From positions 1,426,001-1,490,000 of the forward strand of contig NZ_CP084090.1 in the NCBI RefSeq assembly GCF_020217425.1: 64,000 nucleotides of DNA. The letters run 5' to 3'. Position 1 is the stretch's first letter, and the number at the start of each line of letters is the position of its first letter. This DNA is from Halomicrobium urmianum (GTDB lineage: Archaea > Halobacteriota > Halobacteria > Halobacteriales > Haloarculaceae). Of this stretch, positions 61,156 to 64,000 are shown in pieces. Below the pieces are notes generated by a model. It was not told where the DNA came from and ran no database searches. It saw only the letters and a list, made by a program, of their open reading frames with translations. Made by a program: the position numbers and the translations under genes.

Positions 61156-61989
61156 TCAGTACAGCGGGTCGGGGCCGGGCGGAACCTGCCGCTTGTGCTG
61201 GCTGCGCTCGTACAGTTCGCGGACGCGCTCGACGGCCGCCTCGTCGACGCCGATCTCGCGGGCCGTCGCGGTCTTCGAGACGCCGCCCTTCACGTGGATC
61301 GCGAGGACGGAGTCCAGCGTCGGGTAGTCGACCCCCATCTCGGCCTCGTCGGTCTGGCCGATCCACATCTCCGCGCTGGCGGTCTTCTCGGCCAGGTCGT
61401 CGGGGACGCCGACGTGCCTGGCCAGCTGGCGGACCTGCGCCTTGTAGAGGTTGGCGATGGGATGGCAGTCGACGGCGCCGTCGCCGTACTTCGTGAAGTA
61501 GCCCACCAGCGACTCGCTGCGGTTGCCCGTCCCCAGCACGAGTGCGTCCCGGTGGTTGGCGACCAGGTAGTTGAACACGGCCCGCGAGCGCACCTGGAGG
61601 TTCCCCACGGCGAGTTGATCGCCCTCGGCGTCGGGGTACCCCTCGAGGAAGGCGTCGACGATCGGGTTGATCTCGATCACCTCGTAGTCGATGTCCAGCA
61701 GTTCGCTGGCGACGCGCTCGGCGTCGCTCATGTTCGCCTCGCTGTTGGCCTCGCTGGGCATCACCAGCCCGAAGACGTTCTCCGCGCCCAGCGCCTCCAC
61801 GGCCAGGTGCGAGGTGAGCGTGCTGTCGATGCCGCCCGAGAGGCCGATGACGGCCTCGTCGACCCCAGCGGCGTCGGTCACGTCGGCGATGAACGAGGTG
61901 ATGTGCTCGCGGTGCGCCTCCAGTTCGGCCTCGGAGAGCGTCAGATCCAGCGGCTCGTCGGCCCGGCGGACCGTCGCGGATTCTGCCAT
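61156..61989 (-). CDS. nadE: NAD(+) synthase (NH3-dependent)
   Basis: 277 residues, last step of NAD synthesis: NaAD + ATP + NH3. ATP pyrophosphatase P-loop GLSGGIDSTLTSHL (about 49-62), LVLGTGNRSESLVGYFTKYG and DCHPIANLYKAQVRQLARHV are family signatures. No glutaminase domain, so ammonia is used. A minus-strand TATA-like GGATATTAG at 62018-62025 lies about 30 bases upstream of ATG 61989. Confidence 0.95.
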   Translation of the reverse strand: MAESATVRRADEPLDLTLSEAELEAHREHITSFIADVTDAAGVDEAVIGLSGGIDSTLTSHLAVEALGAENVFGLVMPSEANSEANMSDAERVASELLDIDYEVIEINPIVDAFLEGYPDAEGDQLAVGNLQVRSRAVFNYLVANHRDALVLGTGNRSESLVGYFTKYGDGAVDCHPIANLYKAQVRQLARHVGVPDDLAEKTASAEMWIGQTDEAEMGVDYPTLDSVLAIHVKGGVSKTATAREIGVDEAAVERVRELYERSQHKRQVPPGPDPLY

Positions 61990-62114
61990 CGTGTGCTCTC
62001 GTTCGACCCACCGCCACTAATATCCAAGCGATGCCGCGAATACTCGTGGACGTACGTCCACTTCGGCGCGAAGCGCTACGTTCAAGTGCCATCGGACGGT
62101 TCTGCTAAGTGAGA

Positions 62115-62125
62115 GCGCCGTTGGT
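62115..62125 (+). repeat. copy of the tRNA-Gly 5' end
   Basis: GCGCCGTTGGT, identical to the first 11 bases of tRNA-Gly at 62171-62181 and 56 bases upstream of it. Too short to be a gene; it may mark a duplication or replacement at the tRNA 5' side. Confidence 0.4.
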
Positions 62126-62170
62126 GAGCGAACGTGGAACGTTCGTGATCCGCGGGCGCGAGGAACGAGC

Positions 62171-62241
62171 GCGCCGTTGGTCCAGTGGTAGGACAGTGGC
62201 TTCCCAAGCCACTAGCCCGGGTTCAATTCCCGGACGGCGCA
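62171..62241 (+). tRNA. tRNA-Gly (CCC anticodon)
   Basis: A 71-base cloverleaf. The acceptor stem GCGCCGT pairs with ACGGCGC. The anticodon loop TTCCCAA gives CCC (62203-62205). The T-arm is CCGGGTTCAATTCCCGG. The discriminator is A. No intron. CCA is not encoded. Confidence 0.92.
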
Positions 62242-62454
62242 TGCGAGAACCTCGGGTTGCGAGCGGCGACCCGAGGGAGCCGCGAGCCTTCTGCTGCGAG
62301 CAAACCGCGGGCAGCGAATGCAACTTCGAGGGAATTGAGCCCTATCAGTCGCAGCCCGGGAAGCGAACGCAGTGAGCGACCCGGAACGTCTGATTCCGGT
62401 CGACTCCGACGACCGGCGTTCGCGGGCGAAGCCCGCTCACTCCCGGACGGCGCA
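62242..62454 (+). repeat. tRNA-Gly 3' trailer element
   Basis: An inverted T-arm (GGGAATTGAGCCC, 62330-62342), the 12-mer AGTCGCAGCCCG (62347-62358), a GCGAAGC/GTGAGCG stretch, and a direct copy of the tRNA 3' end (TCCCGGACGGCGCA, 62441-62454). The order is the same as downstream of tRNA-Thr. No gene is seen. Confidence 0.65.
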
Positions 62455-62526
62455 CTTTTCTACTCTCGTGGAGTTCTGCGCTGAGTGTGTCTCTGGAGTC
62501 CTATATAGACCCTCGACAGAGTGTGT

Positions 62527-62770
62527 GAGCAGCCAGAAAGCCCCGACCGGCTACACCCGGGGGTGCCGATAGACTCACGTCGCTCGTCTATCGAGATCAC
62601 GCTCGCTCCGCTCGCGTGACGCTCGCTGCGCGCTTCGCTCACGCCGTTCGCTCCAGTGCTTGTGATCTGAAAATCGCCTCCGGCGATTTTCATCATCCCG
62701 AAAGAGCTACGCTCTTTCGGGCGACGTCGTCCGCCGTCGTGTAGCCGGCCGCCCCCTTTCAGTCCCGCCC
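62527..62770. repeat. GAAAG-arm element, copy 3, plus orientation
   Basis: It starts GAGCAGCCAGAAAGCCCCGA and ends CCCCTTTCAGTCCCGCCC. The middle is filled by GC palindromes (about 62585-62720). The 18-base end is repeated exactly inverted at 62795-62812, so it lies back to back with the next copy. A TATA-like CTATATAGAC (62501-62510) lies just upstream with no gene after it. Confidence 0.6.
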
Positions 62771-62794
62771 GTAGCCGGCTGGTCAATCCACGCT

Positions 62795-62903
62795 GGGCGG
62801 GACTGAAAGGGGCCGAGCGCTCGACTGGTCCCCGGCGAAGCAAGCACCGCAACGGAGTGAGGAGCGCAGCGAGTCGCGGGCCATCGAGCGCTCGGGGGCT
62901 TTC
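62795..62903. repeat. GAAAG-arm element, copy 2, minus orientation
   Basis: GGGCGGGACTGAAAGGGG, then a 5' arm (62805-62828) that pairs with the 3' arm (62881-62903, CCATCGAGCG to GCTTTC). The loop shares CGGCGAAGCAAGCAC with the copy at 33744. It ends in CTTTCTGGCT. The stretch 62242-62991 has no gene. Confidence 0.75.
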
Positions 62904-62991
62904 TGGCTCTTTGAACTAGACGTTGCCATCGCTATATCCGCACGATACGTGTTTTCTCTGGACCGGCCAGAGAAGCCAGCCACGAGTCCTC

Positions 62992-63666
62992 CTACTCCGC
63001 GGTCAGGACGAAGATGCCGCGCTCGGGTTCGTCGACGGCCCGCTCGACGACGTCGTACCCCTGCTCGTCGAGGGCGTCGCGCGTCGCTTCCTCGGGCGTG
63101 CCGAAGCAGGCGTGGGTCTCCACGACGACCGTTCGGGGTTCGGTGTCGAGGTTCCGGAGGACGTCGGCCTCGGCGCCCTCGCAGTCGAGGACGAGGACGT
63201 CGCAGTCGGGGAGGGCGCTCGGGGGGCGGCGGGCGGCGCCGGAGCCGTCGCCGTCGACCTTGACGCCGGGTCCGACGAGGGCGTGGTGGACCGCGACGCG
63301 GTCGTCGACGCCGTTGAGGGCAGCCGTCTCCCTGACGTACCGGTACCGGTGGCGCGCGGGCTCGAACGCGGTCACGTCTCCGTCCGGACCAGCGCGGCGG
63401 GCGGCGACGACGCTGGAGACGCCCCAGCCGCCGCCGACGACGACGACGTCGTCGCCGTGCTCGACGGCGGACCGGACCGCGTCGATCAGCGTGGCCTCGT
63501 ACTCCGGGAACTCGTCGGTCAGGTCGAGCAGCGGGATCCGGCGGACGGCGACGTCGTTGAACACGGCGATCTTCTCGGGCAGGTGCGGTCGGACGAACCG
63601 GTTGTACGCCCGGCGGACGGCGTCCGGGACGTCGTCACGGCTCGGGAACGTGTTCTCTCGGTGCAT
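62992..63666 (-). CDS. FkbM family methyltransferase
   Basis: 224 residues. The SAM-binding part is VVVVGGGWGVSSVVAARRAG, then VTAFEPARHRYRYVRETAAL, and the conserved LPDCDVLVLDCEGAEADVLR and TVVVETHACFG. FkbM enzymes O-methylate sugars or other small molecules. The start (ATG 63666) overlaps the end of the glycerophosphotransferase gene by 32 bases. It belongs to a cell-surface glycan cluster that continues beyond the window. Confidence 0.88.
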   Translation of the reverse strand: MHRENTFPSRDDVPDAVRRAYNRFVRPHLPEKIAVFNDVAVRRIPLLDLTDEFPEYEATLIDAVRSAVEHGDDVVVVGGGWGVSSVVAARRAGPDGDVTAFEPARHRYRYVRETAALNGVDDRVAVHHALVGPGVKVDGDGSGAARRPPSALPDCDVLVLDCEGAEADVLRNLDTEPRTVVVETHACFGTPEEATRDALDEQGYDVVERAVDEPERGIFVLTAE

Positions 63667-64000
63667 CGTCGATCGGTGTGTTGTGGGCCTGCGCGTCGGT
63701 CGGTCCGACCGCGTCGTCCGTCACGAGGTCGACTACGCGGGCGGCCGATCGGCCGTCGACGTCGTCGAAGACCGCATCCCGGACGGCCGCCCGGGCGTCG
63801 GCGTAGCCGTCGGTTCCGTCCGCGCAGTCGTCGAGGGCGCTCAGTAGCTCGTCGAAGTCGGCGGCGATCGGCCCGGGCGTGGCGGCCTCGTAGTCGAAGT
63901 ACAGGCCCGCCTCGGCCTCGTAGGAGTCGCGGTCGTACGCGTAGAAGATGACGGGCCGGTCGAGCAGCAGGTAGTCGAAGAACACCGAGGAGTAGTCGGT
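63635..64000 (-). CDS. CDP-glycerol glycerophosphotransferase-like protein, C-terminal part
   Basis: 122 codons, cut at the window edge. TDYSSVFFDYLLLDRPVIFY with AYDRDSYEAEAGLYFDYEAA is the conserved end of the TagB/TagF glycerophosphotransferase family, which adds glycerol phosphate or ribitol phosphate to a lipid-linked or surface polymer. The last 60 residues (TDGYADARAAVRDAVFDDVD) are the usual closing helices. In haloarchaea it probably acts in surface glycan synthesis. Overlaps the FkbM start. Confidence 0.82.
   Translation of the reverse strand, partial: TDYSSVFFDYLLLDRPVIFYAYDRDSYEAEAGLYFDYEAATPGPIAADFDELLSALDDCADGTDGYADARAAVRDAVFDDVDGRSAARVVDLVTDDAVGPTDAQAHNTPIDDAPREHVPEP

Noticed and set aside
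58638..62454. An integrated virus or plasmid bounded by the tRNA 3'-end copies
   Set aside because: Direct copies lie only 163 and 213 bases from their tRNA genes, with no integrase or cargo between them. At most they are collapsed att sites.
62460..62852. Minus-strand frame of 130 codons in the repeat region
   Set aside because: It is translated repeat sequence without homology to a known fold, and the segment is explained by two repeat elements and GC palindromes.

Overview
The window is chromosomal DNA of a haloarchaeon, most likely from the Haloarcula/Halomicrobium side of the Halobacteria. The evidence is very high GC, strongly acidic proteins, TATA boxes 26-31 bases upstream of start codons (leaderless transcription), and archaeal or halophile-specific genes: samp2, rfcS, radA, NMD3, a tRNA wyosine-pathway enzyme, pspAB, archaeal-type alaS and many small zinc-ribbon proteins. 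I see no integrase, transposase, phage or plasmid replication gene and no CRISPR array. The gene content is mostly ordinary core genome; the unusual signal lies in the repeats and in genes that repeats or indels have broken.

Layout. 1-13.4 kb: end of an aldo/keto reductase, two divergent rhodaneses, an AI-2E type permease, a frameshifted small membrane protein, a methyltransferase, a RecA/KaiC-like protein, two hexose-phosphate mutases, rpiA, a histone-fold protein, larB, a GIY-YIG protein and an esterase. 13.4-16.5 kb: a decayed block holding a calcium-binding (type 3 repeat) protein and a Tat-exported protein, each with a frameshift at a G run. 16.6-33.7 kb: GNAT/samp2 pair, rfcS, ABC exporter, alaS, a UPF0175/PIN toxin-antitoxin pair, a CPA antiporter with TrkA domain, hydrolase, amidotransferase, cupin, PHP esterase, a KaiC-like ATPase with partner, an acyltransferase and a CPBP protease. 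33.7-53.5 kb: aldo/keto reductase, three histidine kinases (two broken), an XPD-like helicase, pdxA, a taw2/nmd3 overlap, tspO, an epimerase, htpX, pspAB, radA, a YkgJ protein, an SDR and a membrane protein. 53.5-64 kb: hypothetical proteins, an ATP-grasp ligase, tRNA-Thr(GGT), a DUF3105 protein, nadE, tRNA-Gly(CCC), and the start of a surface-glycan cluster (FkbM methyltransferase, glycerophosphotransferase).

What stands out. (1) Four copies of an 84-85 bp hairpin element with conserved TATAGTAG termini; one copy gives the CPBP gene its TATA box, and two give the stop codon of the preceding gene. (2) A second element family (GAAAG arms) in which a stem base pair covaries between two copies. 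(3) Both tRNA genes are followed by the same arrangement: inverted T-arm, a shared 12-mer, then a direct copy of the tRNA 3' end. (4) A 51-bp in-frame unit has inserted into two unrelated genes, a histidine kinase and a family protein near 59.9 kb. (5) Several genes are interrupted: two kinases by in-frame TAG (one inside an inserted GC palindrome block), two surface-protein genes by G-run indels, and one small membrane protein by a 10-bp duplication.
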